11,787 nt of DNA from Bacilli bacterium (lineage in GTDB: Bacteria; Bacillota_I; Bacilli_A; RF39; UBA660): NCBI GenBank assembly GCA_016296185.1, contig JAEDJT010000038.1, positions 1-11,787 on the forward strand, in the 5' to 3' direction. Both the position numbers and the translations under genes were made by a program. The number at the start of each line of letters is the position of its first letter. Positions within the stretch are counted from its first letter, which is position 1. The notes below the pieces were generated by a model. It ran no database searches. It was not told the DNA's origin and saw only the letters and a list, made by a program, of their open reading frames with translations. Below are positions 1 through 7,513 of this stretch, one piece after another.

Positions 1-177
1 ATATAATAAAAATAAAACAATAATAAAAATAATATTTCTAAATATAAAATAATAAATAATAGAAACAATAAACAAATCAATAATATTATTGTCATCTATA
101 TCATACATAACTAAAAAACTATTAAAAGGAGATATTATCATTAATAAATAATCCAATATAAATCCACTATATATCAT
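1..177 (-). CDS. Probable MreD N-terminus (partial, cut by window edge)
   Basis: An open frame runs without a stop from the ATG at 177 (or 180) to the window edge, so about 59 N-terminal residues are visible. It begins MIYSGFILDYLLMI and continues with long Ile/Leu/Phe/Tyr runs typical of membrane helices, broken by a short acidic loop (YDIDDNN). The start overlaps the end of mreC by about ten bases. GAGG lies six bases before the ATG at 177, which is why I prefer it to the ATG at 180. The position straight after mreC, in an overlapping arrangement, is where MreD sits in most bacteria. MreD is an integral membrane partner of the rod-shape (elongasome) complex. The identification rests on position and hydrophobicity, because too little sequence is visible to recognise the family directly. 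Confidence 0.55.
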   Translation of the reverse strand, partial: MIYSGFILDYLLMIISPFNSFLVMYDIDDNNIIDLFIVSIIYYFIFRNIIFIIVLFLLY

Positions 178-817
178 CATTAACCTCTAATATAGCAACA
201 TAATTAAGAGAGTTATAATCAAGTAATTTAATAATAGCAATTTTACCTAAATTATCATTACTATAATAAGTTTTAATAACTTCTCCAACATAAATATTTT
301 CTGGAATAGATGTTAAACCACTAGTATAAACTTTATCTCCTTCATTAATTTCACTATATTTATCTAACATAGTTACAACACTATTATTTAGAATGCCATA
401 AGTATCATTAATTTTAACACTAAGATTAATATCAGAATCTATTTGTTTTAAATAACATTTATTATCTTTAATATTATAAATAATTCCTACTAATCCTTTA
501 TCATTAATAGCTATATCTCCAATGGAATAATCATTGTTATATATTATAAATTCATTATTATTATACATATTTTGATACATTACTTTACTAATATCATAAT
601 CAAAAGAAATATCTAAATCATTAATAGTATTAATACTATATAATTCACTCTTAAGAATATTATTATTAATCCTTAAAGCATTATTAATAATATTATTGCT
701 ATTATTATATTTAAAATAACTAAATATATAACCTATATAATAAATTAAAACTAATACTAAAAATAAAACTAAATACTGCAAAAAATAATCTTTAACTTTT
801 TGCAAACAAATCACCAT
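167..817 (-). CDS. mreC: Rod shape-determining protein MreC (short form)
   Basis: MreC is a membrane-anchored, extracytoplasmic scaffold that links the MreB/MreD machinery to peptidoglycan synthases during side-wall growth. From the ATG at 817 the product has 216 residues. It has a basic-hydrophobic start, one transmembrane helix at about residues 13-35, an Asn-rich linker where the usual dimerising coiled coil would be, and then the beta-rich MreC domain. The best motif is GDKVYTSGL followed by IPENIYVGEV (about 160-180), which matches the family's GDxVxTSGL...P.GixVGxV signature. Many MreC proteins are nearer 280 residues, so this one is short. The start is uncertain: an ATG at 847 lies deep inside radC, while a TTG at 805 has GGTG six bases upstream and would leave only a 14-base overlap with radC. 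mreB is not next to it. Confidence 0.8.
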   Translation of the reverse strand: MVICLQKVKDYFLQYLVLFLVLVLIYYIGYIFSYFKYNNSNNIINNALRINNNILKSELYSINTINDLDISFDYDISKVMYQNMYNNNEFIIYNNDYSIGDIAINDKGLVGIIYNIKDNKCYLKQIDSDINLSVKINDTYGILNNSVVTMLDKYSEINEGDKVYTSGLTSIPENIYVGEVIKTYYSNDNLGKIAIIKLLDYNSLNYVAILEVNDDI

Positions 818-1481
818 TGCTTTCTTTAAAACTATAATAATTATCATTACCTATTATTAAATGATCTAATAAATATATACCAAGTATTTTGCCCATTTTA
901 ATAAAACTATTAGTCATATAAACATCTTGCATAGAAGGATTAACACTACCAGCGGGATGATTATGAACTAATATAAAAGAACAAGCATTACACTTAACAG
1001 CTTCTCTAAATACATCTCTTAAATAAATACCTGACTCATTAACAGTACCTATAAAAATAACTTTCTTCATAATTATATATTTTCTATTATCTAAAAATAT
1101 TGCTAGTAATTTTTCTTGTAATTGATTAGTCATTTCATCTTTAACTAATAAATAAACATCATAACTATTAGTTATTTGATTAATTAAATCTTTCTTAGAA
1201 AGAACTCTTTTACCAAATTCAATAGCACATAATATAGTAATAGCTTTAACTTCACCAATACCTTTTATATTTTTAAGTACATTATAATTAACATTAACTA
1301 AATCATGAATATCAATTAATTTAAGTAATTCAGTACTTACATCTTTAACAGATTTATTCTTACTACCACATCTAATTAAAATACTTAATAATTCTTCATT
1401 AGATAAACTCTCTACACCACCATTTTTAAACCTTTCACGAGGTTTTAAATCATTAGGCATCTCTTTAATCATATAACTCAT
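792..1481 (-). CDS. radC: RadC family JAMM/MPN+ protein (UPF0758)
   Basis: The product is 229 residues, the normal length for the family. Residues 1-60 hold the N-terminal helical part (PRERFKNGG, then LSNEELLSILIRCGS). A helix-hairpin-helix follows at about 71-82 (IKGIGEVKA), and the C-terminal half is the JAMM metalloprotease-like domain. The metal-site motif H-N-H-P-x-G...P-S-x-x-D is complete at His173, His175 and Asp186, followed by LLDHLIIG. The usual GT.N.s..HPR segment reads GTVNESGIYLRD, so the conserved His-Pro is Tyr-Leu here. RadC was once thought to be a DNA repair protein; its true role is not settled. The start is the ATG at 1481 with GAGG seven bases upstream. It overlaps the preceding gene by four bases (ATGA), which implies coupled translation. 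Linkage to mreC is common in Firmicutes. Confidence 0.93.
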   Translation of the reverse strand: MSYMIKEMPNDLKPRERFKNGGVESLSNEELLSILIRCGSKNKSVKDVSTELLKLIDIHDLVNVNYNVLKNIKGIGEVKAITILCAIEFGKRVLSKKDLINQITNSYDVYLLVKDEMTNQLQEKLLAIFLDNRKYIIMKKVIFIGTVNESGIYLRDVFREAVKCNACSFILVHNHPAGSVNPSMQDVYMTNSFIKMGKILGIYLLDHLIIGNDNYYSFKESNGDLFAKS

Positions 1482-1909
1482 AAATATTCCTCATATCTTG
1501 TTAAAATATCATATAAGATAGCATTATAATTAGATAATTCACTATTAATAATCAATTCTTCATCCATACTAATAGAATTAATAAAATTACTATTAACTTT
1601 AATATCTCTTAAATAATAAATAACACCTAAAGAATCATAATATTTCATAATTTTATTAATACAATCAGGATTATATAAAATAGCACTATATACTCTATAC
1701 ATTCCATTATCATTAATAACAATTCCGTTATATCTATCAGCAATCTTCGTAGCATTATCAAAACTATGATAACAACCAATTTGAAAACCTTTAACAGTTG
1801 AATAACTAACGACATTATCTAATGTTAATACTTTATTATTAAAAACATAATAACTAATAGAGCAACCTATAAATATTGCCGTAAATATAATTAATATTTT
1901 CTTCTTCAT
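1478..1909 (-). CDS. Small membrane-anchored SPOR-like protein
   Basis: A 143-residue protein starts at the ATG at 1909, with GGTG seven bases upstream; the longer frame up to 1957 has no better site. Residues 1-24 are basic and then hydrophobic (MKKKILIIFTAIFIG), giving a single membrane anchor facing outward. Cys16 sits in IGC, a poor lipobox, so lipidation is possible but unlikely. Residues about 39-105 resemble a SPOR domain: VKGFQIGCYHSFDNATKIADRY, then a short loop and GMYRVYSAIL, matching the family's Q-x-G-x-F...A..la......yRV pattern. SPOR domains bind denuded glycan strands at division septa. The remaining 40 residues are acidic and unassigned. The gene overlaps radC by four bases. 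In Bacillus subtilis the SPOR protein SpoIIB lies upstream of maf-radC-mreBCD, so this may be its positional counterpart. The domain call is by eye. Confidence 0.6.
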   Translation of the reverse strand: MKKKILIIFTAIFIGCSISYYVFNNKVLTLDNVVSYSTVKGFQIGCYHSFDNATKIADRYNGIVINDNGMYRVYSAILYNPDCINKIMKYYDSLGVIYYLRDIKVNSNFINSISMDEELIINSELSNYNAILYDILTRYEEYL

Positions 1910-1934
1910 ATAATCACCAAAAATAATATAACTA

Positions 1935-1940
1935 ATTATA
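1935..1940 (-). promoter_or_regulatory. Candidate -10 box for the SPOR-radC-mreC unit
   Basis: The minus strand reads TATAAT 26 bases before the ATG at 1909, downstream of the terminator that ends the previous unit. A -35 at the right distance is weak (TTATTT). The placement makes sense because the terminator separates this unit from smc, but in such AT-rich DNA a lone TATAAT is only modest evidence. Confidence 0.35.
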
Positions 1941-2016
1941 TAATCACAATATGTCATAAATAATCTATCTATTAATATATTAAAGATAAAACAATAGAAT
2001 CCTTTATTACAAAATA

Positions 2017-2039
2017 AAAAAGAGATATTATCTCTTTTT
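2017..2039 (-). terminator. Intrinsic terminator of the rnc-smc unit
   Basis: A ten-base inverted repeat (AAAAGAGAT-type arms, loop of three) is followed on the minus strand by a T-run (TTTTTTATTTTG). It ends the transcript of the 87-residue gene. That gene's TAA stop (2030-2028) lies in the loop region, so gene end and terminator overlap completely. Confidence 0.75.
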
Positions 2040-2291
2040 ATTTAAAGCATTAGAAAAATCTAATTTAAAGTATTCAATAACTTCATTTTCTTTAGCTCTA
2101 GTTATTCTTTTTACTTGAAAAGGATCTTCACTTATAAGTTCACTTGCATTAAGTCTAAATCCAAATTCATTATCAGATGGCATATAATTTGTATAAACAA
2201 CATATCTATGTTCTCCATCACGAGAAATACCTAATACAGTATATTTAATTTCTATACCAACATCATTTTCCATATTAAATGTTTTAATCAT
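2028..2291 (-). CDS. Small hypothetical protein downstream of smc (DUF1292-like?)
   Basis: An 87-residue soluble protein with no signal peptide or membrane helix. The central part alternates in a way that suggests beta strands (EIKYTVLGISRDGEHRYVVYTNY), and the C-terminal third is more helical and charged (VKRITRAKENEVIEYFKLDF). The YTVL...YVVYTNY pattern with an acidic loop recalls small DUF1292-type proteins of Firmicutes, but I cannot confirm this by eye. The start is the ATG at 2291, with AGAGGGG six bases upstream overlapping the last codons of smc. The gap to smc is three bases, so it is co-transcribed and probably coupled. Its function is unknown; in many Firmicutes ftsY occupies the place after smc. 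Confidence 0.8.
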   Translation of the reverse strand: MIKTFNMENDVGIEIKYTVLGISRDGEHRYVVYTNYMPSDNEFGFRLNASELISEDPFQVKRITRAKENEVIEYFKLDFSNALNKKR

Positions 2292-2294
2292 ATT

Positions 2295-5234
2295 TTACCC
2301 CTCTAATTTAACACTTACTAACTTAGAAACACCAGATTCTTGCATTGTAATACCATATAAACAATCAGCATATTCCATTGTTCTCTTTTTATGAGTAATA
2401 AGTATAAATTGACTTCTTTCTTTTCTTGATAATAAATAACTACCAAATGCATCAACATTAGCTTCATCTAATGCAGCTTCAACTTCATCAAGTACAACAA
2501 ATGGTACAGGTTTAACGTTAAGAATAGCAAATAATAATGCAATAGCAGTTAATGTCTTTTCACCACCTGAAAGTAATACAATAGAATTTAATTTTTTTCC
2601 AGGAGGTAAAGCTTTAATTTCAATACCAGTATTTAATAAATCATCAGGCTTTGTAAGTTCTAATACGCCATCTCCACCTTTAAATAACTTTTTAAAAACT
2701 GAAGCAAATTCTTCTTTAATTTTTAAGAAAGTCTCTTCAAATTTATCTTTCATTATTCCATCCATTTCTTCAATAACTTCTAATAAACTTGAAACAGATC
2801 CTTCAAGATCATCTCTTTGTGCAGATAAGAATGTATATCTTTCATTAACTCTTTCATATTCTGCAATTGAACCAGTATTAACTTCACCTAAATCTCTTAT
2901 TTTAGATTTTAATCCATTAACAGTTTGTCTAGCTGTTCCTTCTTCCATATCTAAAACGTATTCATCATGAGCTTTTTCATAAGTAATATTATAATTTTCA
3001 CTTAAATTAGCTAATAAAGTATCTAGTTTAACATCCATCTTACCTAATCTTATTTCTTCATTTCTAAGTTCATTTTGTTTTTGAGATATTCTATAATTCT
3101 TTTCTCTAGTTTCTTTTTCTAATTCAGCAATTTGACCTTGTAATTCACTCTTATCACTTTTTAATTTATTAAGTTCTTTTTGAGTACTTTCAACTAAAGC
3201 TTCTTTTTCATAATATTCTTTTAAAATATTATCTAATTCATCACTTAAAGAATCATTAACAACATTTTCAGTACCAGATAATTCATTAGTTTTATTTTCT
3301 AAATTAGTTTTAATAGAATTTAAGCTATCTTTTTTAACATTTAAAGATTCACTTAACATTATAACTTCTCTTTGATTATTTTCTAATTCTATACTAAATT
3401 TATTAATTTCTTCATTAATATCATTAATTCTATTTTCATAACTAGTTAAATCTTTGTTTCTTTGAGCTAAATCATCTTTTAATTTTTCTAATTCATTCTT
3501 TTGATTAAGAATACTATTGTTATTTTTATTCATACCACCAGTTATAGATCCACCACTATATTGAACTTCACCATCTAAAGAAACAACTTTATATTTATAA
3601 TTTAATATTTTACTAACTTCATTTAAAGTATCAATATTATTAACCACAATAACATTACCTAATTGATTAGTAACAATATCTTTATATTTAGAATCATAAT
3701 TAACTAAAGAATCAGCAGTACCAACATACCCATCAATTTTAGAAATCTTATCAATATCTTCTTGAGTAACATTTCTACCTTTAATAATAGACATTGGGAA
3801 AAATGTAGCTCTTCCTAGTTTTTGTTCTTTTAAATAATTAATACATTCTTTAGCACTTTTCTCATTATCAACTACAATAACATTACTACTAGCACCTAAA
3901 GATACTTCAATAGCCAAAACATATTCTTCTGGTATTTCAATTAATTTGCCTAAAACACCATGAACACCTTTTAATCTAATATTATTAATAACACTTTTAA
4001 CACTAAAAGGTAATCTAGAATCATTATTAATATTTTCTGTTAAAATATCAATTTTATTTGTTAAATTCATAATATCTTTATTAGCTAAAAATACTTTATT
4101 ATTTAATTCATTTCTTTTATTTTTATTTTCTACTAATATTTTATTAGTTTCAATTAATTTTAATTGTTTTGTTTCCAAATCTTTTTTTATTTCATTAATA
4201 TCTTCTTCTAAAGATTTAACACTATTAGTTAAATTTAAGACTTCTTCTTTTAATGATAATATATTATTTTGTAATTTATCATTATCAACTTCATATTTTT
4301 GTCTTTCAATAGTAATTTGTTTTTTACTTTGTAAATCAGCAATAATCTTAGATAATTCAATTAATTTATTATTAGTAGTTTCAATATCAGTATCCATCTT
4401 TAAACTTAATACTTTTAATTGTTCAACTCTAGAGTTTTCAGAGGTATTATCTACATCTAATTTTTCAACTTCACTATTTAATCTATTAACATTATCTTTA
4501 GCTTCTAAATATTCTTTATTAATTTTCTCAATATCTGAAGCAATTAATGCAATTTCAATAGTTTCTAAATCTTTCTTATAATCTAAATATTTTCTTGCTT
4601 TTTCGCTTTGTTCTTTTAAAGGTTCTAAATTAGTCATTAATTCATCAATTAATAAATTAACTCTAGCTAAATTTTCATTTGTTTTATCTAATTTACGATA
4701 ACTTTCTTCTTTACGTTTTTTATATTTTAAAACTCCTGCAGCTTCCTCAAAAATAACTCTTCTATCATCAGGTTTACTATTAACTATGTCCTGAACAGCA
4801 CCTTGAGAAATAATATTAAAGGATTCTTTACCAGCACCAGTATCTAAGAATAAATCAGTAATATCTTTTAATCGTACTTTAGCATTATTAATGCAATATT
4901 CATTTTCACCAGTTTTGTATACAGTACGTTTTATTTCAACTTCTTGGAAATCAGTATTTAAATAATGATCACTATTATCAAATGTTAAACTAACACTAGC
5001 TCTAGTAGAACTACCACGTGTTTTAGATCCAGAAAAGATAACATCAGTCATCGAATCACTACCACGTAAAGCTTTAACAGATTGTTCACCTAAAACCCAT
5101 CTAATTGCATCTAATATATTAGATTTACCAGAACCATTAGGACCTACTATACCAGTAATCCCACTATTCATATCTAATTCAATTTTATCAGCAAAAGATT
5201 TAAACCCATTAGCTCTTATACACTTTAAATACAT
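2295..5234 (-). CDS. smc: Chromosome segregation ATPase SMC (short-armed)
   Basis: SMC dimers, with ScpA and ScpB, form the bacterial condensin ring that loads near the origin, extrudes DNA loops and keeps sister chromosomes apart. All core elements are present. The N-terminal head has Walker A GPNGSGKS at 31-38. A coiled coil spans about 170-415. The hinge lies at about 420-570, with the GGSITGG motif at 561-567. A second coiled coil spans about 572-790. The C-terminal head has the ABC signature LLSGGEKTL at 887-895 and Walker B VVLDEVEAALDE at 913-924. The total is 979 residues, against about 1,186 in Bacillus subtilis. The heads and hinge look full length, so the shortfall is in the two arms, roughly 100 residues each. 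The start is the ATG at 5234 with AGGTG seven bases upstream. It is nine bases after rnc, the usual Firmicutes rnc-smc order. Confidence 0.97.
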   Translation of the reverse strand: MYLKCIRANGFKSFADKIELDMNSGITGIVGPNGSGKSNILDAIRWVLGEQSVKALRGSDSMTDVIFSGSKTRGSSTRASVSLTFDNSDHYLNTDFQEVEIKRTVYKTGENEYCINNAKVRLKDITDLFLDTGAGKESFNIISQGAVQDIVNSKPDDRRVIFEEAAGVLKYKKRKEESYRKLDKTNENLARVNLLIDELMTNLEPLKEQSEKARKYLDYKKDLETIEIALIASDIEKINKEYLEAKDNVNRLNSEVEKLDVDNTSENSRVEQLKVLSLKMDTDIETTNNKLIELSKIIADLQSKKQITIERQKYEVDNDKLQNNILSLKEEVLNLTNSVKSLEEDINEIKKDLETKQLKLIETNKILVENKNKRNELNNKVFLANKDIMNLTNKIDILTENINNDSRLPFSVKSVINNIRLKGVHGVLGKLIEIPEEYVLAIEVSLGASSNVIVVDNEKSAKECINYLKEQKLGRATFFPMSIIKGRNVTQEDIDKISKIDGYVGTADSLVNYDSKYKDIVTNQLGNVIVVNNIDTLNEVSKILNYKYKVVSLDGEVQYSGGSITGGMNKNNNSILNQKNELEKLKDDLAQRNKDLTSYENRINDINEEINKFSIELENNQREVIMLSESLNVKKDSLNSIKTNLENKTNELSGTENVVNDSLSDELDNILKEYYEKEALVESTQKELNKLKSDKSELQGQIAELEKETREKNYRISQKQNELRNEEIRLGKMDVKLDTLLANLSENYNITYEKAHDEYVLDMEEGTARQTVNGLKSKIRDLGEVNTGSIAEYERVNERYTFLSAQRDDLEGSVSSLLEVIEEMDGIMKDKFEETFLKIKEEFASVFKKLFKGGDGVLELTKPDDLLNTGIEIKALPPGKKLNSIVLLSGGEKTLTAIALLFAILNVKPVPFVVLDEVEAALDEANVDAFGSYLLSRKERSQFILITHKKRTMEYADCLYGITMQESGVSKLVSVKLEG

Positions 5235-5243
5235 TTAAATCAC

Positions 5244-5891
5244 CTATTTAGCTTGTTTCTTAAAAGCATCAAATGCTGCTTTTTGTTCAGCTTCTTTTTT
5301 AGACTTTCCAATACCTTTTCCATAAATAATGTTATCAATAACAACTTCAACTTCGAAAACTTTATCATGAGCTGGTCCAGTTTCACTAATTAATCTATAT
5401 TCCAAAGATTTTTTGCTAGTTTGAACCATTTCTTGAAGTTTACTTTTATAATCACCAAAGAAAATATCATGATTTTCAACACAAGGAATAACTACTTGAT
5501 CAAATAAAGATTTAGCAGCAGCCATACCTTTATCAAGATAAATACATCCCATAATGCTTTCAAAAATATCAGCCACGATAGTATCATTAATATTATTAAT
5601 TTGACCATGGCCAACACGAATATAAGGTTTATAATTAATAGCTTCAGCATATTTAGCACATGCAGACTCACAAACATAAGAAGCTCTAGTTTTACTCATA
5701 TCTCCTTCAGATAAATCTAAATTGTTATATAAGTAATCACTCATTAAAATTTGTAAAACTGCATCTCCTAAAAATTCTAATCTTTCATAATTAACAACAT
5801 CATGTTCATTTGAATAAGAAGAATGTGTTAAAGCAGTTAACAATAAATCTTTATTTTCAATTTCAATACCAAATTTACTTAAAAAATCCAT
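5244..5891 (-). CDS. rnc: Ribonuclease III
   Basis: RNase III cuts double-stranded RNA, including rRNA precursors, leaving two-base 3' overhangs. The product is 215 residues from the ATG at 5891. I chose this start over the in-frame GTG at 5900 because AAAGGTG lies six bases upstream and the GTG is part of that site. Residues 1-140 are the endonuclease domain. The signature ERLEFLGDA is at 36-44, with catalytic Glu39 and Asp43, and the second acidic pair is Asp108 and Glu111 in ADIFES. Residues about 147-213 form the dsRNA-binding domain, starting DYKSKLQE and ending in the basic KSKKEAEQKAAFDAF helix. All catalytic residues are in place. It heads the rnc-smc unit and diverges from the lipoprotein gene at 6010. 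Confidence 0.97.
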   Translation of the reverse strand: MDFLSKFGIEIENKDLLLTALTHSSYSNEHDVVNYERLEFLGDAVLQILMSDYLYNNLDLSEGDMSKTRASYVCESACAKYAEAINYKPYIRVGHGQINNINDTIVADIFESIMGCIYLDKGMAAAKSLFDQVVIPCVENHDIFFGDYKSKLQEMVQTSKKSLEYRLISETGPAHDKVFEVEVVIDNIIYGKGIGKSKKEAEQKAAFDAFKKQAK

Positions 5892-5907
5892 TCTAATCAC
5901 CTTTATT

Positions 5908-5965
5908 ATTATATCAAATCTTTAATATTTTTACTAAACTTATTTTACAAAAGATACAAATTATA
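5908..5965 (-). promoter_or_regulatory. Candidate promoter(s) for rnc-smc
   Basis: Two minus-strand -10 boxes are possible. TGATATAAT (5916-5908) is a perfect extended -10 but would start the transcript almost on the ribosome binding site (AAAGGTG, 5904-5898). TATAAT at 5965-5960, with a weak TTAATT 16 bases upstream, would give a leader of about 60 bases. Both are consistent with an AT-rich divergent region, and I cannot choose between them. Confidence 0.4.
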
Positions 5966-5972
5966 GTAAAAT
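5944..5972 (+). promoter_or_regulatory. Promoter of the lipoprotein gene, with overlapping inverted repeat
   Basis: TTTACA (5944-5949), 17 bases, then TAAAAT (5967-5972) make a good housekeeping promoter reading to the right. An inverted repeat, ATTTTAC (5942-5948) and GTAAAAT (5966-5972), covers both boxes. It could be an operator or just chance in AT-rich DNA. The -10 overlaps a candidate minus-strand -10 for rnc. Confidence 0.5.
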
Positions 5973-6009
5973 TATATATGTAATTAACATAAAAGGTGGA
6001 TAGAAATAA

Positions 6010-6873
6010 ATGAAAAAAAGAATAATATTTGTAATAGGACTAATAATGGTTCTATTTAGTATAACAGGTTGTGCAAATGATAATTTAGAAGGTGCAACAA
6101 TAACAACTACAATATATCCAGTTGAATATATTGTAACAAGACTATATGGATATAATAGTACAGTAAAAAGTATTTACCCTAATGATGCAGATACATCAAA
6201 AGCATTAAAAGAAAAAGAAATAAAAACAATTTCAAAAGAATCAAACTTATTTGTATATAATGGATTAGGAAAAGAAAAAGAAATAGCTAAATCATTATTA
6301 AATGAAAATAAAAATCTACAAATAATAGATGTAGCATACGGATTAAAATATACTAATGGAATTGAAGAATTATGGTTAAGTCCAAATAACTATATTATGT
6401 TAGCTGCAACAGTTAACGAAAACTTAAAAGAATTAAGTTCTAATAAATATACAGCAGAAACTTTAGATAAAAATTATAAAGAATTAGAAGAAGAAATAGC
6501 AACACTAGATGCAAACTTAAGATCAATTGGAAAAGCAGCTCAAACTAATGGTAGAAATACTGTAGTAGTTGCATATAATGCATTTGCATTCTTATCAGAA
6601 TATAATTTTGATATAGTAAACATTTCAGAAGAAAGTAATATAACAAATAGTATTAAAAATAAATTTAAAGATAAAACATATAAATATATCTTAGTAAAAG
6701 ATAAAAAAGAAGTTTCAGATTCAGTAAAAGATTTAGTAGATAACTACAATGCAGAATTAATTGAAGTAGATACAATGGAAACTTTAACAGAAGCGCAAAG
6801 AAAAAATAAAGATACTTATATTTCAATTATGACTGAATTCATTAATACATTAGCAAATAAAGTATTAGAATAA
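6010..6873 (+). CDS. ZnuA/TroA-like metal-binding lipoprotein lacking the histidine ligands
   Basis: A 287-residue secreted lipoprotein. The signal peptide is MKKRIIFVIGLIMVLFSITG with lipobox ITGC and Cys21 as the lipidated residue. The rest looks like a cluster A-I substrate-binding protein of zinc/manganese ABC transporters: TTTIYPVEYIVTRLYG (32-47), the YNGLG segment (83-87), ELWLSP (120-125), a long linking helix rich in Glu/Lys (about 139-175), VVVAYNAFAFL (185-195) and a C-terminal EVDTMETL (252-259). Normally the sites are DPHxxEP, DPHxWLSP and HDAFGYF. Here the three histidines align with Thr62 (or Asp61), Glu120 and Tyr189, and the whole protein has no His at all. Only the last acidic ligand (Asp254) seems kept. 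No permease or ATPase gene lies nearby. The ribosome binding site AAGGTGG is about ten bases before the ATG. Substrate unknown. Confidence 0.75.
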   Translation: MKKRIIFVIGLIMVLFSITGCANDNLEGATITTTIYPVEYIVTRLYGYNSTVKSIYPNDADTSKALKEKEIKTISKESNLFVYNGLGKEKEIAKSLLNENKNLQIIDVAYGLKYTNGIEELWLSPNNYIMLAATVNENLKELSSNKYTAETLDKNYKELEEEIATLDANLRSIGKAAQTNGRNTVVVAYNAFAFLSEYNFDIVNISEESNITNSIKNKFKDKTYKYILVKDKKEVSDSVKDLVDNYNAELIEVDTMETLTEAQRKNKDTYISIMTEFINTLANKVLE

Positions 6874-6898
6874 AAAAAGACTATTCACTAGTCTTTTT
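6874..6898. terminator. Bidirectional terminator between convergent genes
   Basis: The arms AAAAAGACTA and TAGTCTTTTT (6874-6883 and 6889-6898) pair around a five-base loop, with T-runs on both sides. It ends the lipoprotein gene on the plus strand (that gene's TAA is at 6871-6873). On the minus strand it ends the 210-residue gene, whose TAG stop (6883-6881) forms part of the stem. Confidence 0.8.
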
Positions 6899-7513
6899 CT
6901 TTTTTCCTAATTTAAAAAATTCTTTCTTAGGTTTACCAAAAGTTTTAACAAATAAATTATTATCTACAATAACACTAGTATGATCACAAGAATCATCAAG
7001 ATCATTTAAACATTGATCCAAAAAATCATTATAAGACATATCTTCTAATTCACCATTTAAAGGTCTTAAAACATATAATCCATCTATTAAAGAAGAAAAG
7101 AATTCAAAATCATTATTAGAATAATAAACTTCTCCATCATTAACTATAGGTAATTTTAATCCTTCATTAGTACGTTTAAAATATAATAACTGACATAAAT
7201 CATCATCCTTTTTAGAATGAGTATTACTATTAAAAAAATTATTTCTAAAATTAACACTAACTAATCTAGTTAACATATAAGTATCAGAATGCTTATAATC
7301 CATATAATTAATAATATCTTCACATAATAATAGACTATTAATAGTTCTTTTATCTTCAACTTTTATAAAAGAATTAATATCAATACCTTTATTAATTATT
7401 TCTAAATATTTTTTTCTAAAAAAATCATCACCAGTATAATAAGCTAAATAATCTATATCTTTTAATTGAGTATAACAAATAACATTATCTTCTCTATTAA
7501 ATATAATTTTCAT
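6881..7513 (-). CDS. Hypothetical protein, second gene of an unknown pair
   Basis: I do not recognise this 210-residue protein. It has no signal peptide, membrane helix or nucleotide-binding motif. It is rich in Asn, Asp, Phe and Tyr, with a helical-looking middle (INSLLLCEDIINYMDY at about 58-73), an acidic stretch near 155-177 (GELEDMSYNDFLDQCLNDLDD) and a Lys-rich tail ending GKKKKTSE. The start is the ATG at 7513. Its ribosome binding site GGTGAT is formed by the last codons of the upstream gene, whose TAA stop directly abuts the ATG. The two genes must share a transcript and probably a function. Base composition is like that of the neighbours, so nothing suggests recent transfer. It may be a lineage-specific cytoplasmic protein. 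Confidence 0.8.
   Translation of the reverse strand: MKIIFNREDNVICYTQLKDIDYLAYYTGDDFFRKKYLEIINKGIDINSFIKVEDKRTINSLLLCEDIINYMDYKHSDTYMLTRLVSVNFRNNFFNSNTHSKKDDDLCQLLYFKRTNEGLKLPIVNDGEVYYSNNDFEFFSSLIDGLYVLRPLNGELEDMSYNDFLDQCLNDLDDSCDHTSVIVDNNLFVKTFGKPKKEFFKLGKKKKTSE

Noticed and set aside
1478..1481. Possible Mycoplasma-type code with TGA as Trp
   Set aside because: TGA ends the SPOR-like gene exactly at the radC start, and Trp is TGG in pflB and the lipoprotein gene.
1910..1957. N-terminal extension of the SPOR-like protein (16 residues)
   Set aside because: The ATG at 1909 has GGTG at proper spacing and gives a normal basic-hydrophobic anchor; the extension overlaps the likely -10 box.
5492..5677. 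61-residue minus-strand frame inside rnc
   Set aside because: It lies wholly within RNase III in another frame, its hydrophobic run is what the shifted frame yields in AT-rich DNA, and no ribosome binding site precedes it.
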